Source: Dendronalium phyllosphericum CENA369 (GTDB lineage: Bacteria > Cyanobacteriota > Cyanobacteriia > Cyanobacteriales > Nostocaceae). From it: a stretch of DNA of 51,889 nucleotides. This document shows, in pieces, positions 36,074 to 45,236 of this stretch. The stretch lies in NCBI RefSeq assembly GCF_016056275.1, contig NZ_JAECZA010000281.1:1-51889 (forward strand), given 5' to 3'. How positions within the stretch are numbered: position 1 is the stretch's first letter; every line of letters starts with the position of its first letter. The translations under genes and the position numbers were made by a program. Under the pieces are notes generated by a model that saw only the letters and a program-made list of their open reading frames with translations, did not search any database and was not told the DNA's origin.

Positions 36074-37504
36074 CTAATTTTTGGTAGATTCCTCAAAGAT
36101 AGCTTTTTGCTGTAACCAATCCTTACCGACTTGGATACTGATATCTGAATCTAAATTACCAGTGCTTTCTACCCGCACATCTCCGAATCCTAAAGAGTTG
36201 CGAATTGATTCAGCACTTGCACTATCTCCTTGTTGAGCAATAATATTAGTTACTTCTAAAGGTTCGCTCCAAGGTTTAGAAACATAAATATTGCGATAAC
36301 CAGCTTTTTCTAAAGCTCTGATTAATGGTCTGAGATTAGAGCGATCGCCACCCGTGCTATCTTGAATTGCCACTCGCAAAGAATTTGGGTTACTCACCTG
36401 CTCCTCATTTGGTGCTTCCAAGCCAAAGTGTTGCGCCATTAACTTGGCAATACTATTTTTACTTGGCAACCAATAGCTGGCATCGTACTCGTTCTTCTCA
36501 CTGAAGCGACCTGGCAGCAATAACATCTCCATATTAGAGCGATTGGTTCGCACTCCAAAACCCACAAGCGCCACTAACTCTTCAACCGTTAAGTTAGTGT
36601 CGATATTTTCTTTGACTACGTTGAGAATTTTAGGTAATTGCGCTACCGTTACGGGGTTTACAGTCTGGTCTATTAAGGCACGAATCACCATTTGCTGCCG
36701 TTGAATCCGACCAATGTCTCCGAGTTCATCGTGACGAAAACGCAGTAATTGCAGTGCTTGATCGCCGTTGAGGTGCTGTTTGCCTGCTTTTAAATTGATA
36801 TAGAGGTGTTGAGAATCATCTTGGTATTTCATATCCTTGGGAACATAAACTGTCACCCCACCCAAGGCATCAATTAATTTACCTACTCCCAGAACATTAA
36901 TGCGGATATAGCGGTCAATTCCCACCCCACCCAAAACGTTACTAACAGTTTTAGCAGTCAAAGCTGGCCCGCCTTCAACATTGGCGGCATTAATTTTTTT
37001 CATCCCATGTCCCTCAATTTCTGTACGGGTATCTCTGGGAATAGAAAGCATGACCACTTTTTTTGTCTCTGGATCGAATTTGATCAAGAGCATGACATCA
37101 GAAAGACCATCAAAGGAGTTTACCTGTGGCAGGTATTTGAGATTTTTGGATTCAGTGGGAGGATTTTGAATATCTGGTGGCAGTACGCTCATCCCCATGA
37201 CTAAGAGATTGACGGGACGAGTTAATTGGGAAAAGCGTAATCCCTCACCAGAAATGCGATCGCCATCAAAGACAGCTTCTTCTTGGGGACTTAAATCGGC
37301 TTGCTGCAACGGTGTACTAGTTAGAGAAACCGCCAACAGTGCCCCTGCTGTTGCTGATACCATTGCGATCCCGCTCATACCTACCCAAAACCACAGCCAG
37401 CGTCCTGATTTCGAGTTCTGGGAGTTTTTGTCCTTTGGATTGGGAGCGTTTGCCGATTGGTTTCCTTCCGCCGAAGTTCTTTGAATGGTCACAGACTTCC
37501 TCAC
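36074..37504 (-). CDS. LytR-CpsA-Psr (LCP) family cell-wall ligase
   Basis: A 476-residue membrane-anchored enzyme of the family that attaches lipid-linked polymers to peptidoglycan. There is one transmembrane segment at about 35-60 (WLWFWVGMSGIAMVSATAGA). The LCP domain (about 95-310) shows the conserved Arg/Asp residues in SDVMLLIKFDPETKKVVMLS, IPRDTRTEIEG, KINAANVEGGP and LLRFRHDELGDIGRIQRQQ. A C-terminal LytR_C domain (about 365-455) follows. Cyanobacteria lack teichoic acid, so the likely cargo is an exopolysaccharide or another glycan. It has no operon partner. Confidence 0.9.
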   Translation of the reverse strand: MRKSVTIQRTSAEGNQSANAPNPKDKNSQNSKSGRWLWFWVGMSGIAMVSATAGALLAVSLTSTPLQQADLSPQEEAVFDGDRISGEGLRFSQLTRPVNLLVMGMSVLPPDIQNPPTESKNLKYLPQVNSFDGLSDVMLLIKFDPETKKVVMLSIPRDTRTEIEGHGMKKINAANVEGGPALTAKTVSNVLGGVGIDRYIRINVLGVGKLIDALGGVTVYVPKDMKYQDDSQHLYINLKAGKQHLNGDQALQLLRFRHDELGDIGRIQRQQMVIRALIDQTVNPVTVAQLPKILNVVKENIDTNLTVEELVALVGFGVRTNRSNMEMLLLPGRFSEKNEYDASYWLPSKNSIAKLMAQHFGLEAPNEEQVSNPNSLRVAIQDSTGGDRSNLRPLIRALEKAGYRNIYVSKPWSEPLEVTNIIAQQGDSASAESIRNSLGFGDVRVESTGNLDSDISIQVGKDWLQQKAIFEESTKN

Positions 37505-37786
37505 ATTTAACTGATCTAATTAGGTAAATTTGCAGACTAAATAATATGCAGACAAATTAACTCATAATAGTTAACTTTTGATGAATCTTGCTGACTATTT
37601 AACCGTTGCCTCTACCACAACATCACAACACTTATAGCAGCATTTCTCCTGCTTTGTTGCAAATCCGGAGATGTTTTATTGAAGTATGACAACAATAAGT
37701 CGGTTTGACCAGATCCGATAGTAGATAATCTGTTATTTGCGAACATTTTCAGTAAAAGTACCAGCCGAGCGATCGCTTGCAATAAT

Positions 37787-38281
37787 TTAATGTAAGTATT
37801 TATTCAGTACTTGTTCAGCAAAATTGCTAAACCCTGGTAAACGATTAGACTTACCTTTGATGAGCCGAAACATCAGCCAGACACTCACCAAAAAATAACT
37901 AGATGTAAAAAAACTATTAAGGATTAATAAACGCAGTGTAAAAAAATTTGAAGTTTCTGCTCCAGCTGCTAACAATAAGTAACCCAATAGCCAAGTTAAC
38001 CCCAGAGTAATAGACAGACGACTCACAACCAGTTGTTCCCGACTTCCCTGGCGGCGGTAGAGAGTCCATAGAGATGGAAAAAAGCCGAGAACTGGAATCA
38101 AATGTATGAGTAATAATCTTCTAGAAGCAGCTGCCTCTTCTCTGGGGATTAGGGATTGGGGATTAGGGCTTGGGGATTGGGAGAAGGAATTGCTCCTCTG
38201 CCCCTCTGCTCCCCTGCTCCCCTGCGCCTTGTCCCCAGTCCCGACAGTAGGCAAATTATCGATTGGTTCAAAATTTTCCAT
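37787..38281 (-). CDS. Small membrane protein carrying an in-frame repeat insertion
   Basis: A 164-residue protein with three hydrophobic segments (about 65-80, 92-112 and 120-145). I start at ATG 38281 (MENFEPIDNLPTVG); an 8-residue upstream extension is possible. Residues about 14-43, rich in Gly, Ser, Gln and Pro, are encoded by GGGGATTAGGGATTGGG and CCCCTCTGCTCCCCTGC spacer repeats, so the original gene was shorter and tolerated the insertion. Segments such as LLLIHLIPVLGFFPSLWTLY suggest a conserved cyanobacterial membrane family, function unknown. It is divergent from the permease gene at 38390. Confidence 0.6.
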   Translation of the reverse strand: MENFEPIDNLPTVGTGDKAQGSRGAEGQRSNSFSQSPSPNPQSLIPREEAAASRRLLLIHLIPVLGFFPSLWTLYRRQGSREQLVVSRLSITLGLTWLLGYLLLAAGAETSNFFTLRLLILNSFFTSSYFLVSVWLMFRLIKGKSNRLPGFSNFAEQVLNKYLH

Positions 38282-38389
38282 TGGGATGAGTCTAATCCTA
38301 AACAAGAGAGATGAAATTCAGTGATGTAGTCGGAGATAATAAGCTGTAAAGAAGGATTTTATGTAGTTATATCCCGCAATCGGCTAAAG

Positions 38390-39565
38390 ATGCAGACACG
38401 CAAGCTAGTCAACTGGTGGCAGACACTCACACCAATAGCGCGAATCGGGGCGATCGCATTATTCGCCCCGCTGCTAGTTCTCAATGGTTGGGCTATTTCG
38501 GCAATTTTTCATTATTTCCATTCCCTAATAGTCATTTTAGTCGGAGCCTCAGTTCTAGCATTTCTGCTCAACTATCCTGTCAGTTGGATGGAGAGTCGCG
38601 GTGCTAAACGAGAGCAAGTTGCCATTTTAGTCTTCTTATTAGCTTTATCGATACTCTTGGCACTGGGTGTCACCTTATTTCCCCTGGCCCTTACCCAAGC
38701 TCAACAACTGGTGGCCCGTTTACCAGAGTTAATTGATTCTGGACGCTCTCAGTTAATGATGTTAAACGAGAAAGCAGAAGTTGCTGGTTTACCGATTAAT
38801 CTTGATGCTCTGGTAGTACAAATCAACGATCGCGTCAAGGGACAATTGCAGGCGATCGCCGGACAAGTTTTAAATTTGGCCGTCGTCACATTCACCAGCC
38901 TGCTGGATTTTCTATTGACAATGGTTTTGACTTTCTACCTTTTGCAGCATGGGGGCGAACTTTGGCAAAGTTTAGTGGAATGGCTGCCACCAAAATTTCG
39001 CGCACCTTTCTCTGAAACAGTGCGCCTGAGTTTTCAAAATTTCTTTCTCACCCAGCTAATTTTATCTACTTGTATGGCCTCAGCCTTAATTCCTGCCTTT
39101 TTATGGCTGAAAGTGCCGTTTGGTTTGTTATTTGGCTTAACCATTGGCATCATGGCTCTTGTGCCCTTTGGCGGTTCTGTAGGCATTGCCCTCACCACCT
39201 CCTTAGTCGCGCTGCAAGACTTCTGGATGGGAGTAAGAGTTTTAATTGCAGCGGTTATTGTCCAACAAATTCTAGAAAATTTAATTGCACCTCGGATTTT
39301 GGGTAATTTTACTGGTTTAAATCCAGTTTGGATACTAATTTCGGTCTTAACAGGCGCAAGAATCGGTGGGCTTTTAGGTGTGATTGTAGCGGTTCCCACT
39401 GCTGTAATCATTAAAACTGCTTTAACTGCCTTGCGTCCGACTGTTCTTAGCATCGAAGAAGAAACCACTCCGCCAAAAGAGGTAACTGCACCCGTTCCAC
39501 CAGAAGAATCTCCAAAAGCAGAGAAAAAAAATCCCTTGAGCGTTTCCGAACCGACATTACCCTAG
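38390..39565 (+). CDS. AI-2E family transporter (PerM/TqsA-like)
   Basis: A 391-residue membrane protein of the AI-2 exporter superfamily. It has about eight transmembrane segments with a soluble part at 95-155 between the third and fourth. The family pattern is seen in VLAFLLNYPV, FLLTMVLTFYLLQ, IGIMALVPFGGSVGIALTTSLVAL and QILENLIAPRILGNFTGLNPVWILISVLTGARIGGL, interrupted here only by natural sequence. A charged Pro/Glu-rich tail of about 40 residues follows. Substrate is unknown; members include signal exporters and ion antiporters. Start ATG 38390 is the only good choice. Confidence 0.9.
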   Translation: MQTRKLVNWWQTLTPIARIGAIALFAPLLVLNGWAISAIFHYFHSLIVILVGASVLAFLLNYPVSWMESRGAKREQVAILVFLLALSILLALGVTLFPLALTQAQQLVARLPELIDSGRSQLMMLNEKAEVAGLPINLDALVVQINDRVKGQLQAIAGQVLNLAVVTFTSLLDFLLTMVLTFYLLQHGGELWQSLVEWLPPKFRAPFSETVRLSFQNFFLTQLILSTCMASALIPAFLWLKVPFGLLFGLTIGIMALVPFGGSVGIALTTSLVALQDFWMGVRVLIAAVIVQQILENLIAPRILGNFTGLNPVWILISVLTGARIGGLLGVIVAVPTAVIIKTALTALRPTVLSIEEETTPPKEVTAPVPPEESPKAEKKNPLSVSEPTLP

Positions 39566-39627
39566 TAAGAAAGCAGGGGGAGCAGGGGAAGATGAGGAAG
39601 ATGAGGGAGAAATAACTCTTAACTTTT

Positions 39628-39655
39628 GTACAGACGCGATTAATCGCGTCTGTAC
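39628..39655. repeat. Perfect 28-bp palindrome
   Basis: GTACAGACGCGATT and its exact complement abut without a loop. It lies between convergent genes ending at 39565 and 39665. Degenerate relatives are at 18592, 30256 and 35072. A T-run does not follow on either side, so it is not a standard terminator. Confidence 0.85.
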
Positions 39656-39664
39656 TCAGCACTC

Positions 39665-40993
39665 TTACTTCGGTTCCAGAATTGAACCCATAAACAAAAT
39701 GCTTCCTGTTTGATTATCTCGAATAGCACAGAAGAAGGGACGGTCAACAATCATGCGGAATGGTTCTGGTTGCTGTCTCAAAGATGTTGCCTGTATCCCC
39801 ACTGAGGTAGCTGCTGCTGCTTCCGTGCCTTCTTCATTTACCTCAACAAAAGTTTTATGCTTAACTTGGCTAATGGTAAGATTTTGACCCATGTTAGAAA
39901 AGTTAGCTTTATCGCTAAATGCTTCTTCCATGCCTAAAGCTTTCAAGGCATCGTTGAGTGTAACATCGTAGTCTGTTTTAAAACGCGGCAAACGAATAAA
40001 CCCTTCCTGTTTGCGGAACTGAGTCATCCATTTTTCCCAGTTCTCAAGACTTAAGTTTTGATATAAGACATTGAGATTCGAGTTCTGTTTAGGCAAAAAG
40101 ATATAAAAGCTGATTTTCCTATCTAGCCCGTAAGGTAAACTCACTGCCTGAAATTGCTCGTTTTCATAGTATCTGTAGTCGCCTGTTTGCGACATCATAG
40201 GGTGCTGCTTTTGTTTGCCAGATATGAGATGAAAAGGATGTTCGGCTGTTTGGGTTTTATCAAATTCGTCACTCCATTTACCTTTAAAATATATGGCGTT
40301 AATTAGAAATAGCACCTCATCGGGTTTAATTGTTGCAACTATTTTATTGATTTTGCCGTTTGTTTTTTCCTTGACCCAGTTATTGATAGTATTGGGGGCT
40401 GTGACATCTTGAAAGTCTAAATTTGTCACCTGGGCTTTGTAGAAATTCTGGGTTGTCTTCAAAAAATCTGGCTGGAAACTAACATCTTTCCTTGCCCATA
40501 GTGAGTTAGCAATAGTTAGTTGCACTTTCTCGCTGGGCTTTTCTAATAATTCCTTTAATGAAGCGTAAGCAGAGTTAATTTCTGGCAGGCTCATACCCTG
40601 TAATTCTAGGGTTTTAGCCATTGCTTGTTGAGTAGTGCCACTAGCACCGTTGTAGGTCATAGCTAGAGCGATCGCTACACTTGAAGGAGAAATAAAAATG
40701 TTGTTTTCACTACTGTTATTTTTGAGAATTTCTGAAAACAATTTGAAGCCAAATTTATTATTAGCATTAACAAGTTTTGTATCATTGTTCGCTATTTTTT
40801 TTGGCAAGGGATACTCCGATTGAGGTATATCTGATTGGGCAAGTGCGCTCGAACTATTATTGACCTGAGAACAGCCTAATACACCTAATAGAACAACACT
40901 AGCTGCCGCCAAAACGTAACGTCTTCCCAAACTTACACCATACCGTCTTTGGAGAAAAGTTTCTTTCACACCACTCAACTTCTGCCGATTCAT
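39665..40993 (-). CDS. Serpin-family protease inhibitor, lipoprotein
   Basis: A 442-residue serpin. The N-terminus has a hydrophobic segment ending in LGVLGC (Cys41), so it is probably lipid-anchored outside the cytoplasm. The core shows ISPSSVAIALAMTYNGASG, INNWVKEKTNGKINKI, LINAIYFKGKWSDEF and VDRPFFCAIRDNQTGSILFMG. The hinge EEGTEAAAAT (387-396) has small residues at P12-P9, as in inhibitory serpins. Counting from it places P1-P1' at about Thr403-Ser404, which points to an elastase- or subtilisin-like target rather than trypsin. The next gene upstream on the same strand is a secreted subtilase. Confidence 0.93.
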   Translation of the reverse strand: MNRQKLSGVKETFLQRRYGVSLGRRYVLAAASVVLLGVLGCSQVNNSSSALAQSDIPQSEYPLPKKIANNDTKLVNANNKFGFKLFSEILKNNSSENNIFISPSSVAIALAMTYNGASGTTQQAMAKTLELQGMSLPEINSAYASLKELLEKPSEKVQLTIANSLWARKDVSFQPDFLKTTQNFYKAQVTNLDFQDVTAPNTINNWVKEKTNGKINKIVATIKPDEVLFLINAIYFKGKWSDEFDKTQTAEHPFHLISGKQKQHPMMSQTGDYRYYENEQFQAVSLPYGLDRKISFYIFLPKQNSNLNVLYQNLSLENWEKWMTQFRKQEGFIRLPRFKTDYDVTLNDALKALGMEEAFSDKANFSNMGQNLTISQVKHKTFVEVNEEGTEAAAATSVGIQATSLRQQPEPFRMIVDRPFFCAIRDNQTGSILFMGSILEPK

Positions 40994-41447
40994 TCTGCCA
41001 CCTCGCTTGCCAAATACTTTTTAGTTCTTTGCGAACATTGACGCTAATGAAGTGTGTTAATGATTAACTATTGCATTGGCAACAACAGAAATATGTCATG
41101 GTTACAGTTTTGGTAACGATAGATAATTGAGAGTAATTTAATGTCACTTGTACCTGTTACCGATTAAAGCGGCAATCCAGATTAGTTATGAAGCGCTTTG
41201 ATCTATGAAGATGTCTAAAGTTTTCAGATAATTGTATATCAAACTACTTAATAACTTAGTATTGGCGTTGATAATTTTTAGTAAAAATCAATTGAGTTTT
41301 TCGCTATCATTTTGTACTGAGTTATTTTTATATAATAGGAACTGATTGCACAATGCAAGTAAATTTTAGAAAAAACTATCTTCCTGGAACTTGTTGACTA
41401 TTGACTGTTAACAATCAAAAGTCAACAATTGGATTATTTGCAAGTTG
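40994..41447. other. Intergenic region upstream of the serpin gene
   Basis: A gap of 454 bp, AT-rich, containing the serpin promoter and the end of the subtilase unit. A GTTGACTATTGACTGTTAACAATC stretch at 41391-41418 is palindromic in part. No ORF with a ribosome binding site was seen. Confidence 0.35.
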
Positions 41448-43043
41448 TTAATTAACTGGCACAGTCCACCAAGCTAAACTATAAGGTTGAGTTGCTTCGT
41501 TTACCTGTTGGCGAAATTGAACGCGGATTTTGTAATTGCCTGTAGCAGGAACAGGGCAAAAAATATGTTCTACACTATCAATTTTACTGATAGAGGAACA
41601 AACAGTACCAGTATCAGAATTTATAGCATCAGCTTTTACTAAGTAGAGGTCGAGGTTGTTGAGACCGCGATCGCTAAAAGTTTCACCTACATCATATTGT
41701 TGGTTTTGATTCTTATCATTTAACTGCACTAATCGATCCCAAGTTAAAGTAATAGCTACAAAACTTTTCTGCTTTAACGGTTTAGCTAACACATATTCCG
41801 TGGATGCACCAGCATTTAATATCCGGTAATCCCAACCAATGGCAGGCACAGCAACTGATGGTTGCCATTGACCAGCACTAAATTGTTCGTAAGCACGAAA
41901 TGCATTTAAATGACCTGTTCCCATTTCGGCATCCAAGGGAATTGTTGGATCTTTATAAGCATCAGAAGCCAGCCAATCTTCATTTTGTTTGTCAATTAAC
42001 GTCCTAGCCATTCCTAAATTCAAGCCATTACCGATATCTCGAATTTTATCTGCCGAATTCATTAATACAGCTTTCATGACTTGATGTCGTCGTGCATCAA
42101 TGCTCCAATGAAGTTGTTTTTTCCGTATCTCTCTGTCGCCAAATTCCTGCAATAAGGCAACAGTAGCAGTAACGTGTGGCGCTGCAAAACTTGTACCTGT
42201 AACTTTGTTTAATTTGCCATCTGGATTGAGCAAAGGAATGTTGCTACCTGGGGCGACTAAACTAATAGAGCGCCGTCCATCCAAATTAAATTCTTTTCCG
42301 GTTAAACGACCGCTGACTCCGTAATTAGTACCTGCCAAATTGGAAACATCAACTTTATTAAAAATCCCTCCTCGGCGCGATGAAAAAGCCACATTAAGTC
42401 CATTAAAATTATCTGTAGGGATGGGAATACCTCCTTTACCTTGGTTGCCTGCGATCGCATACAAAACATCATGAAAGCGACTAGACCAATCAATACACAG
42501 AGTTAGTAAGGCTCTGCCATCTAAAACTGCATCTGGGCGAGGATCGCGGTTGAGAGGTTCGCCAAAACTAAAGTTAATGGCACGGACATCGCCACTGTTT
42601 TGCAACGCGATGTGTTGCGCTGATAAACACTCTTCTGGCTGACCCATGTTTTTTGTAGAACCCACAGCAGATGAATACAGTCTTGCTCCTGGAGCAATTC
42701 CCGGTAATCCTTTGTCTGTGCTGACCATGACACCAGCAACATTGTAAGCGTGAGGGTCAACACCGCTATTGGACTTGGCTGGCCCATTACGTAAAAAAAC
42801 CGCAGCTAGGGATATAGCACGATTTTTAGACACTGCTTTATCCCAACCAAACATTCCCGGACGACCAATTTCTACCTGACCAATAGCAATCTTGCGACCG
42901 ATTAAATTATAGGGAGGTTGGTGTAGTTTTAAAGCATCAATCCCATTGGTTCCCAAAGAACTTTGTAAAGCTGAAGCAAGTGCCGGCGCACTCAGGCAAG
43001 AAACACTCAATCCCCAAATTATCCAAGTTAGTTTTTTGGTCAT
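41448..43043 (-). CDS. Secreted subtilisin-like protease with Glu at the catalytic Asp position
   Basis: A 531-residue exported S8-family protein. A signal peptide (LTWIIWGLSVSCLSAPALA, cleaved near 23) is followed by the protease domain. The nucleophile is Ser285 in GTSFAAPHV, the oxyanion Asn is Asn200 in AGNQG, and the His is His98 in HAYNVAG (usually HGTxVAG). Where S8 enzymes have Asp-Thr-Gly, this protein has Glu58-Ile-Gly in IGQVEIG, so its triad may be Glu-His-Ser. The last 130 residues are a beta-rich C-terminal domain. It lies 454 bp from a serpin gene on the same strand. Confidence 0.85.
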   Translation of the reverse strand: MTKKLTWIIWGLSVSCLSAPALASALQSSLGTNGIDALKLHQPPYNLIGRKIAIGQVEIGRPGMFGWDKAVSKNRAISLAAVFLRNGPAKSNSGVDPHAYNVAGVMVSTDKGLPGIAPGARLYSSAVGSTKNMGQPEECLSAQHIALQNSGDVRAINFSFGEPLNRDPRPDAVLDGRALLTLCIDWSSRFHDVLYAIAGNQGKGGIPIPTDNFNGLNVAFSSRRGGIFNKVDVSNLAGTNYGVSGRLTGKEFNLDGRRSISLVAPGSNIPLLNPDGKLNKVTGTSFAAPHVTATVALLQEFGDREIRKKQLHWSIDARRHQVMKAVLMNSADKIRDIGNGLNLGMARTLIDKQNEDWLASDAYKDPTIPLDAEMGTGHLNAFRAYEQFSAGQWQPSVAVPAIGWDYRILNAGASTEYVLAKPLKQKSFVAITLTWDRLVQLNDKNQNQQYDVGETFSDRGLNNLDLYLVKADAINSDTGTVCSSISKIDSVEHIFCPVPATGNYKIRVQFRQQVNEATQPYSLAWWTVPVN

Positions 43044-43252
43044 ATTTAATAGTTAATAGTCAGTTGTCACTTGTTAGGAGTTAGGAGTTAGAAAGCAGCA
43101 GAATGAATTCTTTATTTTGAAGTATTTGTCTGTCTGTTCTCCCTGATTTTCGTCATCCAGCCAGGATTAAATAGATCGCGATCGCTCAATATTTTGTTAC
43201 ATTATTTTGTTACAATGCTTACAGACGAGGACGCTAAAAAAAACCACTAGCC

Positions 43253-43960
43253 ATGACCCAAAACCTATCTCAAAAGCCCATTGTGATTGCTCCATCTATC
43301 CTATCAGCCGATTTTAGTCGTCTAGGTGACGAAGTTCGCGCTATAGATACAGCCGGAGCAGATTGGATTCATGTTGATGTAATGGACGGCCGTTTTGTAC
43401 CTAATATTACGATAGGTCCTCTGGTAGTGGAGGCAATTCGTCCTGTTACGACAAAACCACTAGATGTCCACTTGATGATTGTGGAACCAGAAAAGTATGT
43501 AGAAGGCTTTGCTAAAGCAGGCGCTGATATTATCTCCGTACATGCCGAGCATAATGCTTCGCCCCACCTACACCGTACTCTGGGTCAAATCAAAGAACTT
43601 GGCAAAAAAGCAGGAGTAGTACTCAATCCTTCAACACCTTTAGATTTTATTGAGTACGTGCTAGAGCTTTGCGATTTAGTGCTGATTATGAGCGTTAACC
43701 CCGGCTTTGGCGGTCAAAGCTTTATTCCTGCTGTAATACCCAAAATCCGCAAGTTGCGTCAAATGTGCGACGAACGGGGTCTCGATCCTTGGATTGAAGT
43801 GGATGGCGGACTTAAAGCAAATAATACTTGGCAGGTTTTGGAAGCAGGAGCTAATGCAATTGTTGCTGGTTCAGCTGTGTTTAACGCCAAAGATTATGCT
43901 GAAGCAATTACAGCTATTCGCAACAGTAAGCGTTCCGCACCAGAATTAGCAAAGGTTTAA
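43253..43960 (+). CDS. rpe: Ribulose-phosphate 3-epimerase
   Basis: A 235-residue TIM-barrel enzyme interconverting ribulose 5-phosphate and xylulose 5-phosphate in the Calvin and pentose phosphate cycles. Active-site motifs are complete: [56 protein letters not shown] and [12 protein letters not shown], with metal ligands His, Asp, His and Asp. ATG 43253 fits the family. It stands alone and is followed by a terminator at 44001. Confidence 0.97.
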   Translation: MTQNLSQKPIVIAPSILSADFSRLGDEVRAIDTAGADWIHVDVMDGRFVPNITIGPLVVEAIRPVTTKPLDVHLMIVEPEKYVEGFAKAGADIISVHAEHNASPHLHRTLGQIKELGKKAGVVLNPSTPLDFIEYVLELCDLVLIMSVNPGFGGQSFIPAVIPKIRKLRQMCDERGLDPWIEVDGGLKANNTWQVLEAGANAIVAGSAVFNAKDYAEAITAIRNSKRSAPELAKV

Positions 43961-44000
43961 TCACTGCGAAAATTTGCATTACTAAGACAATATAAATAAA

Positions 44001-44030
44001 AATAGGATGGGCAATACCATCCTATTTTTT
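44001..44030. terminator. Terminator after rpe, usable in both directions
   Basis: AATAGGATGG (44001-44010) pairs perfectly with CCATCCTATT (44017-44026) around a 6-nt loop, with TTTTTT after it on the plus strand. The other strand also shows a T-rich stretch, so it can end the convergent gene at 44126 too. Confidence 0.9.
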
Positions 44031-44125
44031 TGGTTTTACTTTTGGGTTTTTACTCAGCACTTTGCTATAAAAGGGAGTGCGATCCTAAATATTTTTTGTA
44101 GATTTGAATTCGGATCTAAATTTTG

Positions 44126-44848
44126 TCATCTACCTATTCTTGCCCAAGTTGTTATTTTCCAAATACTAAAAAAGAGAGCAGCAGAAACCAAAGAACCGAG
44201 ATTCCATTTTACAGAACTCTTGAGCAAATTCAGTTTTTGAGTAGATTGAGTAGCTTGTGCTTGATTTTTAATCTGTGTTTTTGCCTTAGAAACTTGTGAC
44301 AGTATTTGACTTTTCAATTCTTGAGGATTTTTAGTATTTGAGGAGCGACCCTGGCTCTTTAAAAAATTATCTATCTGTTGTGGTGTAGCTTGGCTCACTC
44401 GTTGTTCGACTTGTTCGGCCTGAGATATTTGTTGCTGAGATAGAGTATTAATTTGAGTATAGCTTTGCTTGCTGAGTCTAACTGTGTTACCGATTGCTAA
44501 AGGAATTAGCAATAAAAATAATATAGATAGTAATAAAGTCAACCAAGATAAAAATTTTAAAGTCACAAATTCCCATCTCGATCTTGCATGTAGCTCTCCA
44601 TAAAATACCAATACTAACCCAATTAAAGGTACTGGTACTCGTTCAACTAGAGAGCCAAATGTTTGAAATTCCCAAGCGGGGTTCATAAAGTTCGGCGGAA
44701 CAAACATTTCTACGATGTCAAAGAGTGCTAAAAGTAATAGACCGTAACCAAGCACTCGTAACAGAGTCATCGAGCCTGTTTGGCTGAAGACAAATTCTTG
44801 TAGCTCCTGCACTAAGGGAATAAATTTATCACTACTTGATTTAGTCAT
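44126..44848 (-). CDS. HpsJ-like exosortase-associated membrane protein
   Basis: A 240-residue protein with four transmembrane segments (about 28-46, 64-84, 94-120 and 212-230 from ATG 44848) and a hydrophilic Gln/Ser-rich region (125-205) likely to form a coiled coil. The layout and pieces such as GSMTLLRVLGYGLLLLALFD and NPAWEFQTFGSLVERVPVPL match HpsJ-like proteins found next to cyanobacterial exosortases. It is the third gene of the exosortase transcript, 130 bp after the small protein gene. A TTG at 44860 could be an alternative start. Confidence 0.75.
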   Translation of the reverse strand: MTKSSSDKFIPLVQELQEFVFSQTGSMTLLRVLGYGLLLLALFDIVEMFVPPNFMNPAWEFQTFGSLVERVPVPLIGLVLVFYGELHARSRWEFVTLKFLSWLTLLLSILFLLLIPLAIGNTVRLSKQSYTQINTLSQQQISQAEQVEQRVSQATPQQIDNFLKSQGRSSNTKNPQELKSQILSQVSKAKTQIKNQAQATQSTQKLNLLKSSVKWNLGSLVSAALFFSIWKITTWARIGR

Positions 44849-44978
44849 GATTATTAACAAATTATTAAAAATGGAATTGAAGAGTATTAAGCTTTGGAGA
44901 AAGCGAGCTTGCTAATCCAAAAAAATAAAACCAAGCAATTTATGAAAATTTGCAGTTATACAAACTAGCGAAATCCAA

Positions 44979-45236
44979 CTAGACATGTGACTCCTCTGTA
45001 ATCTCAGTTTGTCTCGATTTACTCTTAGAAGCAAAGACAACATCATAGTTTCCCTCATAACGAGAAACTATGCAAACATCATCTTCAAATAGCTCAACAA
45101 TATTAGCTTCACGCCCAAACTTGAGTGCTTTTGGCTTGTTTGTATTCTTTGTCAACGAAACCTTCACAAAAACTAATACAACACTACCGAGAGTCACAGC
45201 CAATAATAAAATCCGCAGTTTTTTCCACAGAGTCAT
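44979..45236 (-). CDS. Small exosortase-coupled membrane-anchored protein
   Basis: An 85-residue protein with one N-terminal transmembrane segment (LRILLLAVTLGSVVLVFVKV) and a soluble part of about 55 residues. Its ATG overlaps the exosortase stop codon (ATGA), so translation is coupled. Longer exosortase-system-associated proteins of about 200 residues are known in cyanobacteria; this short form may be a reduced version. No catalytic motif is seen. The placement strongly suggests a role with the exosortase. Confidence 0.7.
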   Translation of the reverse strand: MTLWKKLRILLLAVTLGSVVLVFVKVSLTKNTNKPKALKFGREANIVELFEDDVCIVSRYEGNYDVVFASKSKSRQTEITEESHV

